The notes under the pieces are model-generated. The model was not told the origin of the DNA and searched no databases. It was given only the letters and a program-made list of their open reading frames with translations. A stretch of 64,000 bases of DNA from a bacterium (GTDB taxonomy: Bacteria > Zhuqueibacterota > QNDG01 > JAFGCO01): contig JAFGCO010000018.1 in the NCBI GenBank assembly GCA_016932575.1, forward strand, positions 1 through 64,000, in the 5' to 3' direction. The translations under genes were made by a program, and so were the position numbers. The first letter of the stretch is position 1. Each line of letters starts with the position of its first letter. Of the stretch, positions 18,901-26,458 are shown piece by piece.

Positions 18901-20517
18901 TTCGAATTTACAGGCCTGCAGGATGGCATCTATACCGTTGGTGAGGAGCCGCGGGCCGGCTGGATACAGACCAGGCCGTCTGGATCCGAAACCTATACCG
19001 ACACGGTGGAGTCCGATAAGCCGTACAGTATAGGAATCCTGTTCGGCAATCAGGAGACTGTACCGGACACGGGACTGGGCGCAGTCAAATGGTCGCAGCC
19101 GCCACTGTTCGATCTCATGATTGACGATACCACCTGTTACCAGGGCTGGAACGAAGCGTCCGTTTATTCGCAGGCTTTTCTTGCGGATGACTGGTTCTGC
19201 CATGATCCACGGCCGGTCACATGCATCCGGTGGTGGGGTTCGTATGCGGAATGGGATTCGCTTTTTCCGCCTCCGGAAATACCTGACTATTTCCATCTCG
19301 GTGTCTGGACCGATATTCCCAAAGATACTGTCACAGGTTTCAGTCATCCCGGAAAACTGATTCAGGAATGGTTTGTGGATGGTACTGATATTCATGAAAC
19401 GACAGATAAATCGCATGTGCATCAGGAGTACATGGAAAAACCGATCACCTGTTTCCGGTATACGTTTTATATGCTGCAGCAGGACTGGTTCTATCAGGAA
19501 GGGGATTCGACCGTCTACTGGCTGTCTGTCGAGGCGGTTTATGATAACATTCCGGAAGCCTATCAGTGGGGGTGGCTGACCCGGCCGCGTTATTTCAATG
19601 GCGATGTATTTCGTATTGCACAGCCGCTGTCGCCCTATACAGGTGCAGTGACAGAATCAGGTGAACCCGTTGCCGAATATTGGGATCTTGCCTTCGAACT
19701 GGGAACCGATGTATCTCAAAGCCGATACGATTTCGGGGATGCGCCCGACACCGGTTTTGGAACCACCCTCGCAAGAAATGGCGCTCATCATCTGTTCAAT
19801 GCCGGTATTTATCTGGGGGCATTGATCGACACCGAGCCAGACGGTCAGCCCCATGCCGACGCGCAAGGCGATGACGGAAACGGCATTGCTGATGAGGACG
19901 GCATTGTCTTTCTGAATGATCTGATCCCGGGAGAAATGGCCGGACTTCAGGCAACCGCATCCGCAGCAGGTTATTTGAATGTCTGGATAAAGGCGGAATC
20001 GGCTGTCTCGACGGCTGACAAACCAGAGCATGTGATTCAGAACCTGAAAATGACAGCCGGGACACAACTTACTGAGTTTGTGGTTCCGGAGAATATACCT
20101 TCTGGAAATGGATTGATGCGTTTCCGTTTCTGTACGCGGCCCGGTCTATGGTATCAGGGCATGGCTGTTAACGGCGAGGTTGAGGATTATGCAGTCCTGA
20201 TCGGATCATCTGCTGCAGCCGGAGACAAGGGAATACCAGCGGTTTTTGATCTAACACAAAACTTCCCGAATCCGTTTAATCCCAGTACCACCATTAGGTA
20301 CGACCTGCCGGAGAAAACCAGGGTCGACCTGATCATTTATAATGTGAAGGGTTCAAGAATCCGGACGCTCATTTCCGGTACCGGGGAACCCGGGACCCAC
20401 GCCGTAACCTGGGACGGCAGAGACAGCGGCGGCAGACACGCCCCGTCAGGTCTCTATTTTTGCAGAATCGAGGCAAAAGGGATTCAAAAAACCATCAAGA
20501 TGCTCTTTTTAAAGTAG
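15937..20517 (+). CDS. Large secreted multidomain protein (choice-of-anchor D, GEVED, SdrD-B-like, sorting domain)
   Basis: A 1526-residue exported protein with a signal peptide at about 1-27. In order: an SdrD-B/carboxypeptidase-regulatory-like beta domain (about 30-145); two choice-of-anchor-D immunoglobulin-like domains (about 165-265 and 275-405; TYTIQNSGTSALTLGSV); GEVED-type domains opening with FDFGDAP, ADFGDAP and DYGDAP (about 410, 582, 750); an SdrD-B domain (GYKWNDLNGNGQWD, about 940); a Trp-rich segment (about 1045-1255) resembling the poorly characterised DUF7901; a fourth GEVED domain (about 1263); and a C-terminal sorting domain (NFPNPFNPSTTIRYDLP, about 1438-1526). The first GEVED domain holds a Cys cluster (CDECSCCGG). 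It looks like a large surface adhesin or structural protein. GC content is visibly higher than in the CHAT gene before it. Confidence 0.88.
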   Translation: MQARNPFFRAVGTILFCMAIATHLFSQSYNLTGKVYCGDPGVEPPGSTPIQEVTVKLHGANDSGLPVQLIDQKKTDSNGWYSLTVNTQTYAYDFYIIEEVNKSGYTSMDASSVGGSKLTNDRIEYTYLQLVNGDKSGNKFWDKMNAPDMKVSWKGHVISDGSTTPSSSNGTHFGSINISAGHVNRTYTIQNSGTSALTLGSVTISGSGDFTVPSQPISPVAPGASTTFIVRFNPSASGTRSATINIPNNSSKNPYDFTVRGAGTTTSVSAPEIDVRGNDISIPNGDATPELADGTDMGVCVIGSGPVSVSSAFSIHNVGSDTLLFIGLEFSQTGWPKPGGLYNANVGATYHPATSTPILPGDSVHIVIVFTVYAAGTYISELILLNSDADENPYYFSFQVTGIEEEVQAEFDFGDAPEDAGRGYFYPTTLASNGARHRIVRNGPWLGSVSFNFQKPDAETDGQPDLDAQGDDKTDRCDECSCCGGYLIRGVPHDIQVDVGSGGIVEVWLDIDCDGNWQHPAEQIYSGYLSAGYYKVNVALPNSVEPGVTYLRARISTAGGLTPEGPAEDGEVVDEKITIYEADFGDAPDSYGTRLPGFNYFIIDKDLVMFGNSIDGEPDGQPGPLADGDDTNGISDEDGIKFLTPLVPGQTALVEITCTTKPKFPCHFDGYLDFHADGHFDIYDHLFSFGHFTPSAQTVYIKSFTVPDIPMEGKSTVDGPTYARFRIRGGAWDWGEIEDYRVIIGESAMRDYGDAPLSYGDAWHTPGLVWLGDQTDIPDTETGTQDKPPGLGDDNDGNDDEEGLSISGGALVKHSTNYDIITQKITLAPNAPSSNLYLYFWIDYNQDGDFMDTDELLAGLDLTVLYPSLPKLTTINVNLYMNIPSHAMTGKTFMRIRLYQDYMGMASPTGDGGVGEVSDQEVEIVDEGKTLPPGCIIRGYKWNDLNGNGQWDNLGTPVEPPIENWTIWLDTNQDGKADITTQTNSQGLFEFTGLQDGIYTVGEEPRAGWIQTRPSGSETYTDTVESDKPYSIGILFGNQETVPDTGLGAVKWSQPPLFDLMIDDTTCYQGWNEASVYSQAFLADDWFCHDPRPVTCIRWWGSYAEWDSLFPPPEIPDYFHLGVWTDIPKDTVTGFSHPGKLIQEWFVDGTDIHETTDKSHVHQEYMEKPITCFRYTFYMLQQDWFYQEGDSTVYWLSVEAVYDNIPEAYQWGWLTRPRYFNGDVFRIAQPLSPYTGAVTESGEPVAEYWDLAFELGTDVSQSRYDFGDAPDTGFGTTLARNGAHHLFNAGIYLGALIDTEPDGQPHADAQGDDGNGIADEDGIVFLNDLIPGEMAGLQATASAAGYLNVWIKAESAVSTADKPEHVIQNLKMTAGTQLTEFVVPENIPSGNGLMRFRFCTRPGLWYQGMAVNGEVEDYAVLIGSSAAAGDKGIPAVFDLTQNFPNPFNPSTTIRYDLPEKTRVDLIIYNVKGSRIRTLISGTGEPGTHAVTWDGRDSGGRHAPSGLYFCRIEAKGIQKTIKMLFLK

Positions 20518-20666
20518 CGAAAGCATGATCGTTGCCGGATTTCTTCCAGGGATCACAATACGGGATTCTGTAATGCCTGAGTATGATCACCGGAACATCC
20601 CTCAAATTCTGAAAATCAATTGAATAACAGTCGGAAAAATGGGGTGATAAAATGGGAGCAAATACC

Positions 20667-22307
20667 ATGAAGACCATCAACATTCCTGCCGGTTTGATCC
20701 GTTTAACAGTTGCCGTGATGATGACCACCGGCATGCCCGGAGCGCAAACCTATTATGTGGATAAGAACCATTCTTCAGCGAGCGATTTGAATCCCGGAAC
20801 ACCGGCCCAGCCCTGGGCCACGATCGGGTATGCAGCGGAAACGCTGGTGGCCGGGGATACTGTCCTGATCCGGGCCGGAGTGTACCATGAAAGCATCCGT
20901 ATCGGGAACCATGGCAATGCAACCAACGGATTCATCGTCTTTTCCGGTTATCCGGGTGAAATGCCGATCATTGACGGCACCGATGTTACAGACACCGGAA
21001 ACGGCGTTATCATCGACAAATCGTATATCCGGTTCGATCATATCGAGATACGCCACTGGAATGATAACGGCATGTGGATCGAGAAGGCAGCGCACATTGA
21101 AATATCGGATTGCGAGGTTCATGATGTGTTTTGCGGCATCGGATTCTCTGAAGGAACGCACGATTTTGAACTCAACCGTATTGCCGCTCATCATTTCACG
21201 CTGTACGGATTTGACGCCTCCCCGAACGGTTCCGATTGTTACAACGGCACCTTTAACGATTGTGTGGCGCACACGGCCCGCGATCCCGAGCAGAATGTGG
21301 ATGGTTTTGCCCTGGGACACGGCACGCAGCACGATTTTACACTGAACCGCTGTATCGCCTATGAGGTATACGACGGATTTGATATCAGTGCCCGGAAATC
21401 GATCCTCAACAGCTGTCTGGCCCATGATTGCTGGAACGGCGCCTATAAGTTGTGGCAGGATCAGGTGAGTCTGGTGAATTGTATCGGTTACAACTGTACA
21501 GGTTCCGTCGTGGAACTGGATTGGGACGGAAGTCCGGGGACAACGACCCTGACGAACTGTACGTTTTACAACGGCCAAACCTACACGGTCTGGATAGAAA
21601 ATTCCATGGACATCCTCCATATGGTGAACTGCATCCTTGCTGGCGGGGACAATATCGGACTGGCGTTCGAGCAAATGGGAGCTGAAAACTATCAGGGCGA
21701 TTACAATCTGTTCCAGAACGACAATCCGGCACGAGGAATCGCTGTCGGGTATGAGGACGAATTCTCGACAACTCAGATCCAATCCGGCAATTGGACGGCC
21801 TACAGCGGTCAGGATACCCATTCGCTGGTGACACAATCCGATATCGGTCTCTTCGTAAATCCCTGCCAGGCCGATCTGCATCTTTTATCCGGCTGTAAGG
21901 CTGTTGATCACGGAACCGGGACCGGCGCGCCAGATGAAGACTTTGAGGGGAATCCCCGCCCCTCAGGCAGCGGGTACGACATCGGTGCCTATGAATATGC
22001 AGGTACGGATATCATACAAACGAACCATGGCGCTGAACTGCCCCGGAATCCACAATTGCATCAGAACTGTCCCAATCCGTTTAATCCCTGTACAACGATT
22101 TCGTTTGAGTTGCCGCGAAATGTTTTTGTATCCTTGAAAATATACAATAGCCTGGGAGAAACAGTGACGACCCTGGTGTCTGAAGAATTGCAGCCGGGAA
22201 CACACCAATATCTGTGGCAGGCGGGCGAATTGCCCGGCGGATTGCATTTTTACCGGTTGGAGGCGGATCATGTCATGCAAACAGGGAAAATGTTATTATT
22301 AAAATAA
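20667..22307 (+). CDS. Secreted right-handed parallel beta-helix protein with sorting domain
   Basis: A 546-residue exported protein. The ATG at 20667 has GGGAG 9 bases upstream and gives a clean signal peptide (PAGLIRLTVAVMMTTG); an ATG 15 bases earlier is possible. After YYVDKNHSSASDLNPGTPAQ the DUF1565/pectate-lyase-like N-cap motif appears (PWATIGYAAETLVAGDTVLI), followed by short repeated coils (LNSCLAHDCWNGAYKL, LVNCIGYNCTG) typical of a right-handed beta-helix. Such folds bind or cleave polysaccharides, but no catalytic residues could be assigned. A GYDIGAYEY segment of the choice-of-anchor-Q type is followed by the sorting domain (NCPNPFNPCTTISFELPR, ending KMLLLK). It lies 150 bases after the large secreted protein, has similar GC-rich composition, and may be co-regulated with it. 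Confidence 0.87.
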   Translation: MKTINIPAGLIRLTVAVMMTTGMPGAQTYYVDKNHSSASDLNPGTPAQPWATIGYAAETLVAGDTVLIRAGVYHESIRIGNHGNATNGFIVFSGYPGEMPIIDGTDVTDTGNGVIIDKSYIRFDHIEIRHWNDNGMWIEKAAHIEISDCEVHDVFCGIGFSEGTHDFELNRIAAHHFTLYGFDASPNGSDCYNGTFNDCVAHTARDPEQNVDGFALGHGTQHDFTLNRCIAYEVYDGFDISARKSILNSCLAHDCWNGAYKLWQDQVSLVNCIGYNCTGSVVELDWDGSPGTTTLTNCTFYNGQTYTVWIENSMDILHMVNCILAGGDNIGLAFEQMGAENYQGDYNLFQNDNPARGIAVGYEDEFSTTQIQSGNWTAYSGQDTHSLVTQSDIGLFVNPCQADLHLLSGCKAVDHGTGTGAPDEDFEGNPRPSGSGYDIGAYEYAGTDIIQTNHGAELPRNPQLHQNCPNPFNPCTTISFELPRNVFVSLKIYNSLGETVTTLVSEELQPGTHQYLWQAGELPGGLHFYRLEADHVMQTGKMLLLK

Positions 22308-22464
22308 ATTGACCTTCCGTCAAATCTGTCGGGTGCGTATTTCAGGGATTGATGCGGGAATTGAGATAAAAAATCGGAAAACGATCGGTTCAATACAAAG
22401 CCCTTCAACTGAACGGAGAATGATTAGGAAGCAAACAGTCTGTGTGAAAACTCAATGAGCGCGC

Positions 22465-23409
22465 TCACATGATTTCTTCCAAATTCTGCATCATCACAGC
22501 AGCGTCTTTTCTCCTGACCAGACCGGGCTGATCCGTCTCTGCAATCCGCCTGAATTGTTCATAAGCCTTTCCAAAATCGCCTTTCATCAGATAGGCCTTG
22601 CCCAGATACCAGCGACAATCTTCCACATAATACCTATTTTCCTGACAGAGCATAAGGGCTTTTTCAAGAGCCGAAACAGCGCTGTCGGCTTTTTCATGAT
22701 CGAATGCGTATCCCATGCCCAGCCAGCGGACAGTGGCATCAAGGAGATGGGAAAGCCCGACAAAATACTGTGCTTGAAAATGATCCGGATAGACAGCAAG
22801 GTGCTGTTCGAATTTGACAATGGCCTGCTTGTACTGCTGATGAGTCAATAAATCAAGGCCCTCCAAAAACCCGGTTGAAGGGCGAATGGAGGATCGCATT
22901 GTGAATGCAGTGTAGGGATCCAGTTCAGCCAGATAATAATAGGCAGGGCGCCGGATAAGGGCCACACCATAGGTCATACACAGAACCACCAGAGAAACAA
23001 GACCCGCTATAATGATCCTTCTGGGTTTGAATAATCCTTCCAGAATCCACCCTGCCGACCTTGATAGACGCTTGTCAGCAGGAGAGTGATCTGTTTCATT
23101 CCCTGTATCAGTGAATTCACTCTGATAAACACTTAAAAAATCGTATACTTTTTGATCCGTATGTGGTTCAGCCGTTACCTTATCGGAGGTGCAATCAGGT
23201 TCATTTTGTCCTTTTCCCAAAATTATCAATTGTTCATAAGCTGCAAGACAGGCTGGGCAGACGTCCAGATGATCTTCCATTCTTATCCGGTCTTTTTTTG
23301 AAAGCCGGCGGCGGGCATACCTCTGCAGCAGATCCGAAGAGAGGCATTGATTCATGTCATCATTCTGAAGCATCAAAAAATTTATTTTCTTCATGTGTAT
23401 GGTATTCAT
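22465..23409 (-). CDS. Membrane anti-sigma factor with zinc-binding ZAS motif and TPR domain
   Basis: A 314-residue protein built like the anti-sigma factor at 5490-6296. H-x3-C-x2-C lies in the N-terminal region (HLDVCPACLAAYEQL), one transmembrane helix at about residue 134-152 (IIIAGLVSLVVLCMTYGVAL), and a TPR-type C-terminal part (YKQAIVKFEQHLAVYPDHFQ, ALMLCQENRYYVEDCRWYLG), predicted periplasmic. It starts 21 bases after the sigma-factor stop, so the two form an operon. The exact start is uncertain: several in-frame ATGs occur in the first 20 codons and none has a strong ribosome binding site. It should sequester the adjacent sigma factor and release it on an envelope signal. Confidence 0.83.
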   Translation of the reverse strand: MNTIHMKKINFLMLQNDDMNQCLSSDLLQRYARRRLSKKDRIRMEDHLDVCPACLAAYEQLIILGKGQNEPDCTSDKVTAEPHTDQKVYDFLSVYQSEFTDTGNETDHSPADKRLSRSAGWILEGLFKPRRIIIAGLVSLVVLCMTYGVALIRRPAYYYLAELDPYTAFTMRSSIRPSTGFLEGLDLLTHQQYKQAIVKFEQHLAVYPDHFQAQYFVGLSHLLDATVRWLGMGYAFDHEKADSAVSALEKALMLCQENRYYVEDCRWYLGKAYLMKGDFGKAYEQFRRIAETDQPGLVRRKDAAVMMQNLEEIM

Positions 23410-23430
23410 GGATTTGCCTGTCTATTGCTA

Positions 23431-24012
23431 CTAAAATTCAATATCATGCTTTCCATACAGACGTTTGAAATTGCGCCGTCCGTTCTGGATGGCTGACCGG
23501 ACCTTTGGATATGTGTACCCGGTGATCTGAACAATCTCTTTGTATGATTTTCCCTGAATATAGAAAAGACTGAAACAACGGCGTTGTGGCCGTTTTAAAA
23601 GAGAGATCGCCTGATGAATCCGGGGTTTCAGCTCACAAGCCTCTTCAAAATCAAAGGGATCATTTATATTTGAATCCACTATATTATTCGGATCTTTCAA
23701 TTCCACAAATTTCCTTCTTCGTATATAATCAATACATAAATTCGTGGCAATTTGGCGCAGCCAGGGGAAAAAAGGACGGCGACGATCAAATGTGGCAATA
23801 TTTTTAAATGCGGCAATAAAGGTATCGCTCGCCAGGTCCCGGGCATCCTCTGCATGGCGAACCATTCTCCAGCAATGTGAAATGATGGGTTTCTTGAAAG
23901 TTTCATAGATCTTTCCCAGATAATCCTTATCACCTGTCTCAGAAAATATGTGTAACCACTTTATGATCTGGGATTCCCTATGTTTCATCGACTTGATGTT
24001 CAAGCCACTCAT
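23431..24012 (-). CDS. ECF-type RNA polymerase sigma factor
   Basis: A 193-residue ECF sigma factor. Region 2 is clear (about 28-100): HAEDARDLASDTFIAAFKNI and the -10-contacting PFFPWLRQIATNLCIDYIRR. Region 4 (about 135-185) has the helix-turn-helix YKEIVQITGYTYPKVRSAI. It is not closely similar to the first sigma factor at 6293-6844, so the two modules are probably separate systems. Start: ATG at 24012 overlaps an AAGGA motif too closely; the ATG eight codons later (MKHRESQ) is an alternative. It is followed by its anti-sigma factor and faces away from the secreted-protein remnants. Confidence 0.88.
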   Translation of the reverse strand: MSGLNIKSMKHRESQIIKWLHIFSETGDKDYLGKIYETFKKPIISHCWRMVRHAEDARDLASDTFIAAFKNIATFDRRRPFFPWLRQIATNLCIDYIRRRKFVELKDPNNIVDSNINDPFDFEEACELKPRIHQAISLLKRPQRRCFSLFYIQGKSYKEIVQITGYTYPKVRSAIQNGRRNFKRLYGKHDIEF

Positions 24013-24357
24013 CCTTCATTAATAGTACGGATATGAATTCAAAATAGCATAAAAAATTTTATTGAATCATCTCTGACCGCATGAAAATATATTTTTTATT
24101 TAATTCCGGAAAATCTGTTCGCAGTGTTATAATAAGCTTTCCCCCACACCCGAATGATGAAACTAAGCAATGATAGGAATGTGATGGCTAAATATCAAGT
24201 GAAAAAACACCTCGGTGCAAAATATTCAGACAACTTACCTATTGAAACAGAAAATGCATGCGCTTCCAATCAAAGTCCTTTGATCAGAATTGAACAATTG
24301 AGGAAGATTCAAGTAATTTTACAGAGTCATGTCATAATGGAATGAATTAAAATAAAC
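24013..24357. other. Intergenic region, no supported gene
   Basis: AT-rich region upstream of the sigma factor. A 63-codon frame on the plus strand (24154-24345) has no ribosome binding site or recognisable protein. The promoter of the sigma/anti-sigma operon must lie in the first part. Confidence 0.35.
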
Positions 24358-24817
24358 GGGTGGCCTCGGTACGCAAATCAACAGCGCCACGAACAATCAG
24401 ACCGGATATTATGGTTTAAAAATTTCAGACAGTTACAAATTTTATAACATCGTGGAAGTTGATCCCTCCGGCACCATATCGGATGATGCAAAAAATGTGT
24501 CAGACAACGTGGTCAATACCGACCATATCTGTTTTTCCATGCCTCTTACTGGTCAAATTCTGATCGGCAATAAATTCTGGGACAAAAAGCAGGAAAATAA
24601 AAACAAGCCGCCGGTTGTCGATCCGGGCGGCGCCTATTCCTACCATTTCACCGAGCCCATGATTCTTGATAATTTCGGTTATTACGATCCAGATCGCTAC
24701 ACAGTTATCTGGAATGAAATGGATAAAAATAATCAGAAAGTGTCAACCGGAATTTACCTGTTTCATATTCAGGCCGGTTCTTTCAGAAAGACAGTGAAAA
24801 TAATGAATATCAAATGA
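24358..24817 (+). pseudogene. Remnant of a secreted-protein gene: N-terminal domain piece joined to a sorting-domain tail
   Basis: The frame is open from just after a TAA at 24355 to 24817 but lacks an ATG and signal peptide. Its first half (NNQTGYYGLKISDSYKFYN ... IGNKFWDKK) resembles residues 80-145 of the large secreted protein at 15937 (SNGWYSLTVNTQTYAYDFY ... SGNKFWDKM). Its last 40 residues (VIWNEMDKNNQKVSTGIYLF, ending KTVKIMNIK) are the end of a type IX-like sorting domain. The middle of such a protein is missing. It is most easily read as an internally deleted and truncated paralogue, probably silent. Confidence 0.65.
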
Positions 24818-24930
24818 CAAATATAATTCAAAGGCAGCCCAGTAACATGCATCTCATTATATTCATTCAAACACTGAACCAATCTCAAAAAAAATAAATT
24901 AGACCGTTTCAGCATTCCAAAGAATATTAA

Positions 24931-25074
24931 TCATGTAAAAAACAACCGGAATTTTTCATCCCGGATGGTTCCACCAGCCTTATCCTGGATTTTTCAGATG
25001 CATACAATTTTTCTGGAACGCTGGGATTTTACGACAAATACAGTGGTGAGCTGACGATTGTGTTGAATCTGTAA
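24931..25074 (+). pseudogene. Possible C-terminal fragment of another secreted protein
   Basis: A 47-codon open stretch without a start ends in GTLGFYDKYSGELTIVLNL and stop. The composition (DGSTSLILDFSDAYNFSG) looks like a beta-rich extracellular domain. No full-length relative is in the window. Together with 24358-24817 it suggests a decayed gene cluster. Confidence 0.35.
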
Positions 25075-25122
25075 ATATGCTTACAGATTAGACATGTATA
25101 AAATCTGTCACCTTTTATAAAT

Positions 25123-25149
25123 CCTGCCAGGTTTCTTTAACCTTGCAGG
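25123..25149 (-). terminator. Hairpin downstream of the esterase gene
   Basis: CCTGCCAGGTT (25123-25133) and AACCTTGCAGG (25139-25149) pair over 11 bp with one mismatch. It lies 46 bases beyond the esterase stop. On the minus strand an ATTTATAAAAGG stretch follows, not a clean T-run, so it may be a weak terminator. Confidence 0.5.
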
Positions 25150-25194
25150 GTGCTGCCAATGTCAAGCTGATTTCTTTCGCATCAAACGAAAGCG

Positions 25195-26340
25195 CTATTT
25201 CAGCAGCAGCAGTTTACAATATTGATCCGTGTAGGGGATTCTCATCACAACATAGTAAACTCCGCTGGGCAGCCCTGAACCATCAAATAAAACATGATGC
25301 GCTCCTGCCGGTTTATTCTCATGAACCAGTTCACAAATCACTTGCCCCAAACTATTATATACATACAGCTCAACCGGACTTTCCTGATCCAGATAATATT
25401 GAATTGATGTCACAGGATTAAACGGGTTCGGAAAACTGGACAAAACCATATACTTTTCAAGATGGCTGCATTGGCACACTTCAATCGGCACAGCAGAACT
25501 GGCGTCTTCTTTGAAATGTTCGTTAAAAAATTCCCATATCAATTTTGTAGCCGCTGTGGGTGTATTGGAACCGGGCCAGGAATGACCGCCTGTGGGTCTT
25601 GTATATTGGACAATATCTGCATGGGTATTGCCCGCACACCAGTGCAAACCGACGGCACCGTCCAGATTTAAAATCGTATCAGGATCTGTGTCACAGCCGT
25701 TGATCTCAATCCATTGATGGATCACTGACCCGACAGAAGGAAACATGTAGCCTGACCCTGCGCCCCCTTCAAAGGGCACGCCGGTATCATCCAGCGCATG
25801 AAAATAAATAATAGGAACCGGTTTTTCAGGATGGATATCATCGAGCATCATGGGGCCCGCGACAGCGCCGATAGCCGCAATCTTTTGTGAAAGTTCAGCG
25901 GCCAGCCGAAAAGTAAAAATAGATCCATTCGAAAAACCGGCGGCATAAATACGGTTGATATCAATATGATAGTTCTCAAGAAGTGTATCAATCAAAACAG
26001 AAATAAAACCCACGTCATCAATCTGATTTTCTATTGCAGAACCGCAACAGCCACCGGCATTCCAAAACTGGGGGCGACCCGTTCCATTGGGATAAACAAC
26101 AATAAATCCTGATGAATCCGCCTCTGCACTAAAGCCTGTCATTGACTGAAAGCCTGCCGCAGAGCCATACGCATTATGCAAAGCGATCACGAGAGGCACA
26201 GACGTGCTGCCGTCATATTGTGAAGACACATGACAAAGATACGTTCGATCAAGCCCGTCATAATACAAGGTGTCCAACTGGGCATGAAGAGCGGCAAACG
26301 CCGCAAGCAAGACAAAAATACAACAACTCTTTTTACGCAT
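25195..26340 (-). CDS. Secreted LpqC-type esterase (PHB depolymerase/feruloyl esterase family) with sorting domain
   Basis: A 381-residue exported alpha/beta hydrolase. The start is the ATG at 26340, preceded by AGGAGG at 9 bases; an ATG seven codons earlier lacks such a site. Signal peptide about 1-21 (IFVLLAAFAALHAQ). The nucleophile is Ser137 in GFSNGS; the other triad members are likely the Asp in HALDDTGVPFEGG and the His in GGHSWPGSN, all standard for the LpqC/PHB-depolymerase-like esterases that hydrolyse short polyesters or feruloyl and acetyl esters of plant polysaccharides. The last 80 residues are a sorting domain (SFPNPFNPVTSIQYYL, ending KLLLLK). The substrate is not determined. 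It is adjacent to, and transcribed after, a membrane AraC-type regulator. Confidence 0.9.
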   Translation of the reverse strand: MRKKSCCIFVLLAAFAALHAQLDTLYYDGLDRTYLCHVSSQYDGSTSVPLVIALHNAYGSAAGFQSMTGFSAEADSSGFIVVYPNGTGRPQFWNAGGCCGSAIENQIDDVGFISVLIDTLLENYHIDINRIYAAGFSNGSIFTFRLAAELSQKIAAIGAVAGPMMLDDIHPEKPVPIIYFHALDDTGVPFEGGAGSGYMFPSVGSVIHQWIEINGCDTDPDTILNLDGAVGLHWCAGNTHADIVQYTRPTGGHSWPGSNTPTAATKLIWEFFNEHFKEDASSAVPIEVCQCSHLEKYMVLSSFPNPFNPVTSIQYYLDQESPVELYVYNSLGQVICELVHENKPAGAHHVLFDGSGLPSGVYYVVMRIPYTDQYCKLLLLK

Positions 26341-26458
26341 ACCTGATTTCCTCCTGGTCATTGGTTCAGTAAAATTGCGGTATAATATATCATTTTTACA
26401 GCGCCAATTCGTTCAGGTGCATGTTTTAATACTATTTTTAATTTTTTATGTAAGAATT

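Noticed and set aside
18655-19422. 255-codon frame antisense to the large secreted protein
   Set aside because: Same reason: composition artefact opposite a well-supported gene.
20775-21881. 368-codon frame antisense to the beta-helix protein gene
   Set aside because: Long antisense frames are expected in this GC-richer gene; the sense protein has a signal peptide, fold and sorting domain.
22308-22464. Possible tRNA in the gap after the beta-helix gene
   Set aside because: A GGTTCAA-like word is present but no cloverleaf stems can be formed.
24154-24345. 63-codon plus-strand frame near the second sigma factor
   Set aside because: No ribosome binding site and no recognisable protein; kept only as part of the intergenic note.
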